Source of the DNA: Oligoflexia bacterium
GTDB taxonomy: Bacteria; Bdellovibrionota; Bdellovibrionia; JABDDW01
Length of the DNA: 64,000 nt
Direction of reading: 5' to 3'
Assembly: GCA_016715815.1 (NCBI GenBank)
Contig: JADJXN010000005.1
Coordinates: forward strand, 88,360 to 152,359
The position numbers were made by a program, and so were the translations under genes. Shown here piece after piece: positions 56,290-64,000 of the stretch. Under the pieces are notes generated by a model. The model did not search any database. It saw only the letters and a program-made list of their open reading frames with translations, and was not told the origin of the DNA. How positions within the stretch are numbered: the stretch's first letter is position 1; every line of letters begins with the position of its first letter.

Positions 56290-57660
56290 TCAATGGTTTT
56301 GCCTGCCATATTTTACGTTTAGTCTCTCCAACATACTTTTAAGCGTGGACGCCGGCAAGCCAAGATATTCTGCCGCATGTGCTACTGATTTCTTATTGTT
56401 AAGGGTGTTCACCAAGAACTTTTTTTGTTCACAGATTTGCTGATTTTTGAACTCTTCGTAATTTGAGAAGGTTTTAGTTACATCAAATAGGCGAGGATCT
56501 AAATGTTCTGGCTTTATAGTACTCCCTGGAGTATCTTTTAATGTTTTGTAAACTACAGCATCTAACTCTCTTACATTCCCAGGCCAAGAATGTTTTTCCA
56601 TGGTTCGGATTGTGCTAACCAAAAACTGTTTTTTAGTACCATTTTTTTGATTAAATTTTTCTACAAAATGGGAAACCAAAGGGCCTATATCTTCCATACG
56701 ATTTCTCAGTGCGGGTACCTCAATGGTAAGATGATTTAATCTATAATAAAGATCCTGCAAAAATTTTTCTTGTCTTACCATCTCTTCAAGATTTGGATGG
56801 GTAGCAGCGATTGGTCTAAATTTTACAGAAATTTCTGATGCTCCACCAACCCGACGAATCTTTTTCTCTTGGAGTATTCTTAATAATTTGGCTTGGCCAT
56901 CTTGCTCTAATCTGTGTAATTCATCAAAAAATATCGTTCCTTCATGAGCCATCTCAAGCAATCCAATCTTTCTAACATTTGCTCCTGTAAAAGCTCCTCG
57001 CTCATATCCACAAAGTTCCGACTCTAAAAGTGAGCTGTTTGTAAAAGAAGCGCAGTTAACAACAAAAAATTTATCTGCGCTTCCTGCATGAAGGGCTCTT
57101 GCAATTTGCTCTTTACCTGTTCCAGTTTCACCTAAAATTAGAACCGGCCTTTCATCATCACGGTACAAATTAATCTTTGGGCCGATTCGAGTCATGGCAG
57201 GGGATTTTCCTATCAAACCAATTGAGGAAAGTAATTTTTCTGACTCGGTATTGGGTACATAAAGTTTTAAAAGTTTGGTTGATTCTTCGTATTTTTTGCA
57301 TGCATTATCTACAACTACTTTCAGATGATCTAAATCACCACCTTTATCTACATAATCCAATACTCCGCCCTTTTTGAATGCTTCTAAAGTGGCATCTCTA
57401 CTTGAATCACCTGAATACATTATTATTACTGATTCTTCGTTAAATTGGCGAATTTGCGCTGAAGTTTCAGCACCGTTTAAGTCAGGCATTCTAAAATCCA
57501 TTAATATAACTGCAAAAGAATTATCTTTTGATTCAAGAAGCTGCAATGCACTTTGTCCACTCTCAGCTGTTGTAACTTCATATCCCCATTCTTCTAAGCA
57601 TAAGGCAGTGGATTTTAAGTTCAGCAAATCATCGTCAACCACTAGGATTTTATTTTTCAT
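56290..57660 (-). CDS. NtrC-family sigma-54-dependent response regulator
   Basis: 456 residues: receiver domain with phosphoacceptor Asp55 in ILMDFRMPDLNG; AAA+ domain with Walker A ILGETGTGKEQIARALH, the sigma-54 loop GAFTGANVRKIG and Walker B TIFFDELHRLEQDG; and a C-terminal Fis-type HTH (KSVAHAAEYLGLPASTLKSM). So it activates sigma-54 promoters when phosphorylated. Its ATG overlaps the histidine kinase by four bases. I could not find a convincing sigma-54 site in the window. Confidence 0.94.
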   Translation of the reverse strand: MKNKILVVDDDLLNLKSTALCLEEWGYEVTTAESGQSALQLLESKDNSFAVILMDFRMPDLNGAETSAQIRQFNEESVIIMYSGDSSRDATLEAFKKGGVLDYVDKGGDLDHLKVVVDNACKKYEESTKLLKLYVPNTESEKLLSSIGLIGKSPAMTRIGPKINLYRDDERPVLILGETGTGKEQIARALHAGSADKFFVVNCASFTNSSLLESELCGYERGAFTGANVRKIGLLEMAHEGTIFFDELHRLEQDGQAKLLRILQEKKIRRVGGASEISVKFRPIAATHPNLEEMVRQEKFLQDLYYRLNHLTIEVPALRNRMEDIGPLVSHFVEKFNQKNGTKKQFLVSTIRTMEKHSWPGNVRELDAVVYKTLKDTPGSTIKPEHLDPRLFDVTKTFSNYEEFKNQQICEQKKFLVNTLNNKKSVAHAAEYLGLPASTLKSMLERLNVKYGRQNH

Positions 57661-59030
57661 GCAACGTCACTCCTTGATTGAAATACAACTTTAAATTCAG
57701 TGCCGTGATGCACTTTACTTTCAAAAGTTAATTTAGCATCAAATACACCACAAAGTTTTTTAACAATTCCTAGCCCCATTCCTGTTCCTCTACTTGGCTT
57801 TGTTGTAAAGTCAAAATCAAATATTTTTGTTTGAAGCTCAACCGGTATACCGCTTCCATTATCTTTAATGGTGATTACTGGGCACCCTGACTCCTTTAAG
57901 AGACTAATATGGATTTCGCCATGTTTACCCACAGCATGAATTGCATTCCTAATTAGATTTGTGACTATTCTGTAATACGCAGTTGCTGTAACACTTGCTA
58001 AAGGAAGATTATGCTCCACTCTATCTAGTTTAATTAATATTTTCTTTTGAATGACTTCCTCATCATGAGTGAACTCATCAATAATTCTACTCACTTCTAA
58101 CGTCAAGTCACACTGATTCTTTCCATCAGCTTCATACACTAAAATACCTGTTTGGCTTGCAATGTCTTTTGTCCTTGCCAATGCTTTTTGAATATATTGA
58201 ATTAAGTCATCATCAATATTTTTACCGGATTGCACTCTAGAGATTAATACAGATAAAAACTTGTCTAATTGGGAAATGGGGGTTTTTAAATCATGTCCCA
58301 ATTCTTTGAGAATACTAAACTGTGCTGCTGCTTTTGCCTTTTCAGCGGATAGCAACTTTATTTTTTCAATTTCATTCTCAAAATTATCCGCAGCGGTCTG
58401 TAAAGAAATGCCTTTTCTATTTTTGATGTGGTTAGAGTAAGAAGTTCCAGCCCTCAAATATTCCGTCCAGCTTGTTAATTTGCTTCCAATAGATTCTGAA
58501 ACAGCTGATAAGGCCGAGGAAAGCCCAAAAGCTTGAATACTAAAGCCAAGAAAAATAAAAAAGATTATGGAAAAAAGAATATTAAAATCTACAACTGGAT
58601 ACACTTTCAAGCGGACATATCCAAATAACGACTTCATACCTTCATCATAATAAATTGGATATAACGTCTCGATAAATTTTAAATTTTTTGACCAACAAGT
58701 TTGAGATTTTGCACATGCAACTGCTTCGTACAATGGAGGAGACAATATTGGTTTTAAATTTTCATCAAGCACTTCAACGACCTCTTGTTTGTCCAGTTTC
58801 AACGCTTTGGCCATCTGAAGTTGAGCTGAACGAATATCACCCTCAAGAATCATTTGCCTGTAGGCGGTCGTCACTGACGATACCAAGACCGATATTTGCT
58901 TTTCTGAACTTAATTTTGCAAAATAAGCCATAACTAACACTGATAAGAGTGTTGTAAGGGCAAAACCTATTCCTCCCCATTTTATTGCCTGAAGGCGAAA
59001 AATTTTATTTAAGCCTTCGGATTTTTTCAT
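57657..59030 (-). CDS. Membrane histidine kinase, partner of the adjacent regulator
   Basis: 457 residues: two membrane helices (about 19-38 and 151-171) around an external sensor region with a Cys pair (ACAKSQTCWSKN), then the H-box KELGHDLKTPISQLDKFL (His246) and catalytic domain with N-box IVTNLIRNAIHAVG, G1 DNGSGIPVELQTK and G2 TGMGLGIVKKL. No PAS or HAMP domain is evident. Overlaps SBP gene by four bases and regulator by four. Confidence 0.93.
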   Translation of the reverse strand: MKKSEGLNKIFRLQAIKWGGIGFALTTLLSVLVMAYFAKLSSEKQISVLVSSVTTAYRQMILEGDIRSAQLQMAKALKLDKQEVVEVLDENLKPILSPPLYEAVACAKSQTCWSKNLKFIETLYPIYYDEGMKSLFGYVRLKVYPVVDFNILFSIIFFIFLGFSIQAFGLSSALSAVSESIGSKLTSWTEYLRAGTSYSNHIKNRKGISLQTAADNFENEIEKIKLLSAEKAKAAAQFSILKELGHDLKTPISQLDKFLSVLISRVQSGKNIDDDLIQYIQKALARTKDIASQTGILVYEADGKNQCDLTLEVSRIIDEFTHDEEVIQKKILIKLDRVEHNLPLASVTATAYYRIVTNLIRNAIHAVGKHGEIHISLLKESGCPVITIKDNGSGIPVELQTKIFDFDFTTKPSRGTGMGLGIVKKLCGVFDAKLTFESKVHHGTEFKVVFQSRSDVA

Positions 59031-60449
59031 TTTTGATTCGCCTCTTGAGTAAAACGGATTTTTGAAAGCGTCACAGACTCATCCGTTAAAGGTACATGAC
59101 TAAGATCAATACCCTTTCTTGCGATTCCAATAGTTGATGAGTTAAAAAGAGGCAACAAATGGCCAGTATTTACTGCATCTGCCAACATGCTTCTCATTTG
59201 TTTTAGCTTTTCCATTTTATTTTGTTGTTTACGGGCAGCATCTAGTCTCTTTATGAAATCTGACTCAATTGAAGGAATAATCCTAAACTCATTTTCAAAA
59301 TAAAACGACATAGCTCCTTCTGGATCAGGATCAGCAAGTCCCACAGTTCCCGCATAAAAATCGTATTCGCCCTTTTTATAATAATTATGAACTTCATTTA
59401 TGGGTACCGATATAAACGTTGGAGCAAGTCCCACTGCTTCCTTAATCACTTTTTCTAAATTCTCTTTAAGAGTTTGGGGTACTCTTTCTGGGCTGATTAA
59501 AATTTTCAGAGGTCTTGTTTTATATACAGTTGGAAGTGTAACAGCACCTAAATCAACTTTAAAATCTGGTGCATGTAACTGATAACCTTTTGGAAACATT
59601 TGCTCTGTTAGCTGAAAACCTGCTAAACCTTGTACAACTTTCTCTCTATTTATTTTTCGATATAAATATTTAAATAAGTTTAAACCATCGGAGTTATGCA
59701 ATGATTTACTAAGCTGAAAAATAAAGATTCGGTCAGTTGGTCTACGCCAAATTTGAAAACTCTTGTCTTCATATTTTTTCATAATATCGGCAGGGATCAG
59801 AGACGAAGTTTGAATTAGATTTGGCCAGTTATCTTCCAAAAGCAATGCTTGGTTAAGAATACCTTTCTCAGGTTGGCGAATATTTATGGATTTAGCTGAA
59901 TTAGAATTGAAATTTATCCAATTCTCATTTCTCTCAAGATAAAGTTCAGTTTTAGAATTCTTTTTAAGATAAAATGCTCCCGTTGTAGTACTTAAATCAA
60001 GTGAACCATCATCGTTGACATATACAATACCAAAGTTTGGCTCGGTTAGCTTTCCAAGTAATCCCGACGTAACCGCATCAACCTTTAGACGAAAATCTAT
60101 TGTATCCTTGGAGGGTAACTCCATCTTTTCTACTATTTTGGTAAAGCTTTGCATGTCCGTGGGATGAACTTTAATTCCACGCTCTAAACTTTTCTTAACC
60201 TGAGAGGATGTTACAGGTTTTCCATTGGACCACTTAGTATTTTTTCTGATGTGAAACCGAAAAATACGATCCCCTATGATTTCCCATTTTTCTGCTAAGC
60301 CGCTAACAAATTGCTTATCAATTCCCCACTCAACCATAGTGGAAGCCAAAGCGTATGACAAATCCATGTCAGGCGTAGTAACAATCTTAGCTGGATCAAT
60401 TATCGAACTAAAAGCCATATAAGTTCTAACTTCACTCATAACCGGTGCT

Positions 60450-60453
60450 CCAA
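60450..60453. repeat. Left copy of the 4-base target-site duplication (CCAA) of IS copy 2
   Basis: CCAA directly left of the TGACC end, matched by CCAA directly right of the GGTCA end at 61662. A 4-base duplication is typical of the IS407 group and shows this insertion is a single transposition event. Confidence 0.9.
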
Positions 60454-60529
60454 TGACCTTCCCCCAAAAATAGTACCAGTTTAAATCGGAGAGACGCTGT
60501 GTCATATTAATAACCCTAAGGAGGTTAGA

Positions 60530-60706
60530 TATGCGCGGTAAAAGGTATTCTGATGAGACAATTATTAAAATTTTAAAGGAGCATGAGTCTGGAATTAAAT
60601 CTAAAGATATTTGTAGAACCCATGGGATAAGTGCTTCAACACTATGGGAGTGGAAGAATAAGTATCAGGGGATGGAAAAATCAGATTTGCAAAGATTAAA
60701 GCTTTA
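60530..60706 (+). pseudogene. IS3-family OrfA (copy 2), truncated
   Basis: Same start and HTH as copy 1 (RYSDETIIKILKEHESG) but stops at KLKL-like position (LQRLKL) because one T is missing from CTTTTAG; loses the leucine zipper. Confidence 0.85.
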
Positions 60707-60760
60707 GAGGATGAGAACAGAAAGCTAAAGAAGCTGGTAGCAGATCTTAGTTTAGACAAC

Positions 60761-61617
60761 ATGATTTTAAAGGATGTGAACTCAAAAAGTGGGACACAGG
60801 CCAAGAGGGATGCCGCTGAATATTCAAAAAAGATCATCAGATCAGTCAGAGGCATGCATCTTTTTACCCTTTCAAGATCTACATATAGGTATAAGCCAAG
60901 GCAAAGTGATAGGAATGAGTTTTTAAAAACTAAGCTTAAATCTTTGGCATTACAAAGAAGAAGGTTTGGATCCCCAAGGCTGTATGTAATGCTACGTCGT
61001 GAAGGGGTAATAGTGAATCACAAAAGGGTTGAGAGGATATATCAGCAAGAGGGGCTACAGATAAAAAAGCGCAAGAAGAAGCGTCAAACAGCGCCATTAA
61101 GAATTGTTACTCCACTACCAGAAAGGCCAAATGAGAGATGGAGTATGGATTTTGTTAGTGACCAGCTATCAAATGGGAAAAGATTTAGACTTTAAATGTG
61201 GTTGATGACTATACCAGGGAGTGTTTAGCCATAGAGGTTAATGCAAGCTTGCCTGGTTATAAAGTGATTCAAGTATTAGAGAGAGTAATAGATGAAAGAG
61301 AAAGGCCAAAGATAATAGTTTGTGATAATGGCCCTGAGTTTTCAGGGGCATTACTAGATGAGTGGAGTTTTAAGAATAATATAAAGCTAGATTTTATAAG
61401 CCCCGGAAGACCTGTGGAGAATTGTTTTATAGAAAGTTTTAATGGAAGATTCAGGGATGAGTGTTTAAATGAAAATTGGTTTATAAATTTAGAAAAAGCT
61501 AAAGAAATAATTGAACTGTGGCGAGAAGATTACAACACTGCAAGGCCACATAGTTCACTTAATAACTTAACACCAAGTGAATTTGTGGAACAGCACAGGC
61601 TTAAACATAAAACCTGA
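60761..61617 (+). pseudogene. IS3-family OrfB (copy 2), frameshifted
   Basis: Two pieces: 60761-61195 with RRRFGSPRLYVMLRREGV and the first catalytic Asp (WSMDFVSD), and 61198-61617 with VDDYTRECLAIEVNASLPG, the second Asp (CDNGPEFSG) and Glu (ESFNGRFRDECLNE). A single G lost at about 61190 splits them. Between the two copies all three catalytic residues survive. Confidence 0.88.
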
Positions 61618-61661
61618 TGCAGTGTCTCTCCACTCCCAACTGGGCGGAAAAAGGAAGGTCA

Positions 61662-61665
61662 CCAA
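61662..61665. repeat. Right copy of the CCAA target-site duplication
   Basis: Matches the left copy at 60450-60453 and is the last part of the original solute-binding protein gene on this side. Confidence 0.9.
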
Positions 61666-61739
61666 GAGCCGCATGACTGCAAATAGCGGCATAAAATATA
61701 CCGAAAATAAAAATCGTTTTTTTCATAACCACTTAATAG

Positions 61740-61889
61740 TTAAATGCCTGTCCCGCCTGTGCCTTTTTGGGTAGGGCGCTCTGAACATTCCTCGGCATTT
61801 AGGCTCACTCCAACTAGTTGCTTTAGGCTTGTTGACATAAACGAGAAGCTTACGATTAGTAATATAAAAAACGTTTTGAAAACTGACAT
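61740..61889 (-). CDS. Small secreted peptide, candidate RiPP precursor
   Basis: 49 residues from an ATG five bases after GGAGGT (61895-61900), which decides this start over a longer overlapping frame. A short basic start and hydrophobic core (FKTFFILLIVSFSF) form a signal-like leader; the likely mature end is EECSERPTQKGTGGTGI, with one Cys and several Ser/Thr next to Gly, the kind of residues YcaO enzymes can modify. It sits 20 bases after the YcaO gene and 13 before the solute-binding protein gene. Precursor role is inference. Confidence 0.65.
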   Translation of the reverse strand: MSVFKTFFILLIVSFSFMSTSLKQLVGVSLNAEECSERPTQKGTGGTGI

Positions 61890-61909
61890 GTGATACCTCC
61901 ATAAAAAGT

Positions 61910-62977
61910 TTAACCAATACAATGGGGGAGCAAATTAATTTGCTCCTTCCCGCAAAAATTCTTTCTTAATAGGGCAATATTAATTTCATTTAGACTCAGC
62001 GCTCTAGTTGTTGAGCCAAAATAAAGTTTTTGAACATTGGGACTTTGCGCATACCCAACATGAAGAGGTCCTGCAGCAACCGGCTTATAATTTACTGCTA
62101 AGTCGCTACTAACAACATTTCTCCACACTTTTTTGGCATGAGACCAAGAAATAATGTCACCACAAAACCAACTTGGAAATTTCAAATGATATGCATAAAC
62201 AAGTGGATGATGAATAGGGTCTAAGTTTTTATAATTTCCATTTAAAAGTTCAAGGGACTCATTAAAATAAATTAAATCAATCGTATTTTCAGCAATCCTA
62301 CATACTTCGTTAACTGCTCTAATACAAGCCCCGTTAATATCTGATGAACTTGCATGAGCCGCAACCGCGTAACCATTAGCATCAAACAACAGCACTGAAA
62401 TTGATGATACGGAGCCAAGGGTGGAAACAAAAATACGCAAGTTACTAAATCGTAATTTTTTTAGAGACAATTCCTGTTTTAAACTCTTAATCCACAATGG
62501 AAAAGTATGAATATCAATTTCCAGAAGTGGTGTTTTAGTTAGCCAATGATTCAGAACTGAATCACGCTCAAGTAATTCATAAATCGCATTTCCTTTTGCT
62601 TTTTGGCCATCTGTATGTGCTGCCCAACCATTAGTATTATGAATAGTAGAATCATACTTTTTTGCAATCGAGTATATGGCTCTTTCTACTGCCTCAGAGA
62701 TACTCTTTTGAACTGCTATAAATGAAACATTCGATTCACCAAATCCAAGAAACTCATCTGTTGATTGATCAGTCTCAAGTCTAGTAACAAATGAGAAGCT
62801 AGAAGCATTGTACTGGCTACTCTTTGTTAATTTTTTTGTGTCTTTTACCTTAAGGTGTACATAGCTACCATTCCACAATCTAAATTTTGTGGGTTTACTA
62901 AGACAAGTAAATGCAGAAGCATTTATGGCCGCTGAGGCAATTTCTAGCATTGATTCACTAACTGTTGGTAACTTCAT
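61910..62977 (-). CDS. YcaO-domain protein (probable peptide-backbone cyclodehydratase or thioamidating enzyme)
   Basis: YcaO proteins use ATP to cyclise Cys/Ser/Thr in peptides to azolines, or to thioamidate. About 355 residues from the ATG, or 365 from a TTG at 63007. The three glutamate-rich ATP-site motifs are present: SISEAVERAIYSIA (94-107), KAKGNAIYELLERDS (126-140) and IRAVNEVCRIAEN. The PxPxP end used by many azoline-forming YcaOs is missing (ends LPHCIG). The ATG overlaps a 15-codon upstream frame as ATGA. No E1-like, TfuA or flavin partner gene nearby, so its chemistry is unknown. Confidence 0.82.
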   Translation of the reverse strand: MKLPTVSESMLEIASAAINASAFTCLSKPTKFRLWNGSYVHLKVKDTKKLTKSSQYNASSFSFVTRLETDQSTDEFLGFGESNVSFIAVQKSISEAVERAIYSIAKKYDSTIHNTNGWAAHTDGQKAKGNAIYELLERDSVLNHWLTKTPLLEIDIHTFPLWIKSLKQELSLKKLRFSNLRIFVSTLGSVSSISVLLFDANGYAVAAHASSSDINGACIRAVNEVCRIAENTIDLIYFNESLELLNGNYKNLDPIHHPLVYAYHLKFPSWFCGDIISWSHAKKVWRNVVSSDLAVNYKPVAAGPLHVGYAQSPNVQKLYFGSTTRALSLNEINIALLRKNFCGKEQINLLPHCIG

Positions 62978-63021
62978 TCCCGCTGAGTAGAGCAACAGCC
63001 AGGCCAACCATTCAAGAGCAT
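62974..63021 (-). CDS. Possible 15-codon upstream frame coupled to the YcaO gene
   Basis: ATG CTC TTG ... encodes a 15-residue peptide with GWPGCCST, ending TGA that shares bases with the YcaO ATG (ATGA). It may be a translational-coupling leader or a short peptide itself; it could equally be the broken end of a longer YcaO N-terminus. Confidence 0.3.
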   Translation of the reverse strand: MLLNGWPGCCSTQRE

Positions 63022-63695
63022 GAAATCAGTTAACAATCCAAAAAATGATCAAATTAAAGTGCCTCCCGCATCATAAAATTCGACGAATTTTCGTTTAAAA
63101 TTGCCGATAGTTTTCCAAAAAATCCTTAACCTTTTGATTCCCTTTAGGTTTTTACAAAATAATTTTTAGACGAGAACTCGTGCGAGAGGATTTTTACTCT
63201 TACTATCAACAAGTATTATTTACATTAAATAGAGCTAAAAAAGCCTCTTTGCGACACCTGTTCTTTAATATAAAGTCACCGAAATTTCGTTGGAACAAGT
63301 TTGGGTTTCACAGGCTAGCAGCAAAACAAATATTTACTGTTTTCGACGAAACTTCATAATTTTCTTTGTTTCAAAAAACAAAATGAGTTTTTTAAAGAAT
63401 AGTAACACTATAAAATAATTAATTTATTAATATTTAATTTAACGACGCTTTTAAACTAACGAAACTTCGTCTCAAAGAATTTCATAAATTTTTTGTAAAT
63501 ACTTGATACTAAAGTTAAAATATTATTTCTAATTAGTTTTCTCGTCATTTTTTATATCGTTCCACTCTTTTATCAGTTTTGTATTTTTTAAATTTTCTTT
63601 TAATTTTAAAGCACTTACCTTCAATTGGCACAAAACGTCTCTCTGATTGCATTTTATTCAAGTAAGAAACCAATAACGAATGAAAGAGAGGAAAA
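63022..63695. promoter_or_regulatory. 674-base spacer with four copies of an imperfect palindrome
   Basis: No gene seen. Four 12-base near-palindromes of the form ACGAAAYTTCGT lie at 63083-63094, 63279-63290, 63346-63357 and 63459-63470, in the promoter region of both the YcaO operon (minus) and the small gene at 63696 (plus). They look like repeated regulator sites. Confidence 0.45.
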
Positions 63696-63890
63696 ATGAA
63701 AAACATTAATTTAGCAGAACTACTATTCCAAGTTGATACTCAAATCCTTTGGTCAGAATTGGCTAGAAGGTATCGAGTTAAATATGGAAAATTAGAAAAA
63801 CTATTCCATGATGGTAAGCCATCTGAGTATACAAACATTGAGTTAAAACAAAAAGAAAACTTAGATCTCAATGAAATGACCTGGCAATAA
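63696..63890 (+). CDS. Small cytoplasmic protein of unknown function
   Basis: 64 residues with a GAGAGGAAAA ribosome site; helical and charged (VDTQILWSELARRYRVKYGK). No signal peptide or metal motif. Divergent from the YcaO operon. Confidence 0.6.
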   Translation: MKNINLAELLFQVDTQILWSELARRYRVKYGKLEKLFHDGKPSEYTNIELKQKENLDLNEMTWQ

Positions 63891-63985
63891 AATATTAAAT
63901 TTCAAAAATCTTTGACCTACTGAAAACCGAACCAACGGATAAACAGCGGTCTCTTTTAACTAATTATTTTTAAAAAGGAGCTGTT

Positions 63986-64000
63986 ATGTCCAAAATTAAA
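63986..64000 (+). CDS. Start of a gene leaving the window
   Basis: ATG preceded by AAGGAG, with only the codons for MSKIK in view; nothing can be said of its product. Confidence 0.5.

Larger units (their letters stand above)
60454..61661 (+). mobile_element. IS3-family (IS407-like) insertion sequence, copy 2, inserted in the solute-binding protein gene
   Basis: 1,208 bases with ends TGACCTTCCCCC and GGAAGGTCA (three G fewer at the right end than copy 1) and a CCAA target duplication. Same gene content as copy 1. Frames are broken: OrfA stops after 58 residues because of a one-base deletion in the GCTTTAG run, and OrfB is broken by the loss of a G at 61190. Elements this close in sequence, in the same orientation about 29 kb apart, can recombine. 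Confidence 0.95.
59027..61726 (-). pseudogene. Peptide-type (SBP family 5) solute-binding protein, disrupted by IS copy 2
   Basis: The mature part is 59027-60453: family-5 features FRFHIRKNTKWSNGKPVTSS, GLADPDPEGAMSFYFEN and DEPVTLSKIRFT-type C-terminus, as in DppA/OppA-type proteins. The beginning is on the far side of the IS at 61662-61726, a clean signal peptide (KKTIFIFGIFYAAICSHAAL). Removing the element and one CCAA rejoins the two exactly in frame (1,488 bases, 495 residues). With the IS in place the frame starts in IS sequence (MTQRLSDLNWYYFWG) without a signal peptide, so the product should not be exported. No permease or ATPase accompanies it; the stop overlaps the kinase start by four bases, suggesting a sensing role. 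Confidence 0.9.

Noticed and set aside
31326..61661. Composite transposon made of the two IS copies and the accessory genes between them
   Set aside because: Copy 2 has its own CCAA target duplication and sits inside a gene whose parts lie on both sides of it, so it inserted on its own; the block was not moved as a unit by the pair.
61723..61917. Alternative 64-residue frame over the candidate peptide
   Set aside because: The GGAGGT ribosome site is placed for the 49-residue frame at 61889; the other frame has no such site and no signal-like segment.

Overview
The window is AT-rich DNA from a Gram-negative bacterium. Features supporting this are SecDF-YajC, many Sec signal peptides and lipoboxes, outer-membrane barrel-like proteins, RND efflux and MerP/MerT-like proteins. 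The mix of a CarD/CdnL regulator, a SpoIID-domain protein, HD-GYP signalling and many small secreted proteins of no known family points to Bdellovibrionota or a related deltaproteobacterial-type lineage. That placement is inference; no rRNA or tRNA gene was seen to test it.

Left part (1-31.1 kb) is mostly core genome, chiefly on the minus strand with short or overlapping junctions: recJ-secF-secD-yajC, tgt-queA-spoIID, uvrC-uvrB-cysS-gltX-ispF-ispD-carD, a secreted subtilase, recG, an HD-GYP protein, ratA-like, glpX, two 4HBT thioesterases and pgsA. uvrC carries a -1 type frameshift exactly at an A_AAA_AAG heptamer.

Right part (31.1-63.7 kb) is accessory. It holds two decayed direct copies of one IS3-family (IS407-like) element. 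It also holds a five-gene set of three tandem excisionase-type HTH proteins, a frameshifted HTH protein and a protein of five homing-endonuclease-associated repeats. A secreted GP42-type transglutaminase follows. Next is an ECF sigma factor/anti-sigma/cyclodipeptide synthase operon, divergent from an outer-membrane/MerP/MerT-like operon. Both start regions carry the same promoter, TGTCACAAA-N13-ACGTATTAG. Then come a CDF exporter, an RND efflux set with an unusually small adaptor, CzcI-like His/Cys-rich proteins and a Zn/Cd P-type ATPase.

The most unusual unit is at 56.3-63.0 kb on the minus strand: a YcaO-domain enzyme, a 49-residue peptide with a signal-like N-terminus and a Thr/Gly-rich tail, a peptide-type solute-binding protein without permeases, a histidine kinase and an NtrC-family regulator. 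Junctions are short, and two are 4-base ATGA overlaps. I read it as a possible modified-peptide production and sensing circuit (hypothesis). One IS copy, with a CCAA target duplication, cut the binding protein in this strain, separating its signal peptide from the mature part; joining the halves restores the frame exactly.

Several genes are broken by one- or two-base indels, some in short A runs (uvrC, the HTH gene, both IS copies), so read-level support should be considered before calling them pseudogenes.
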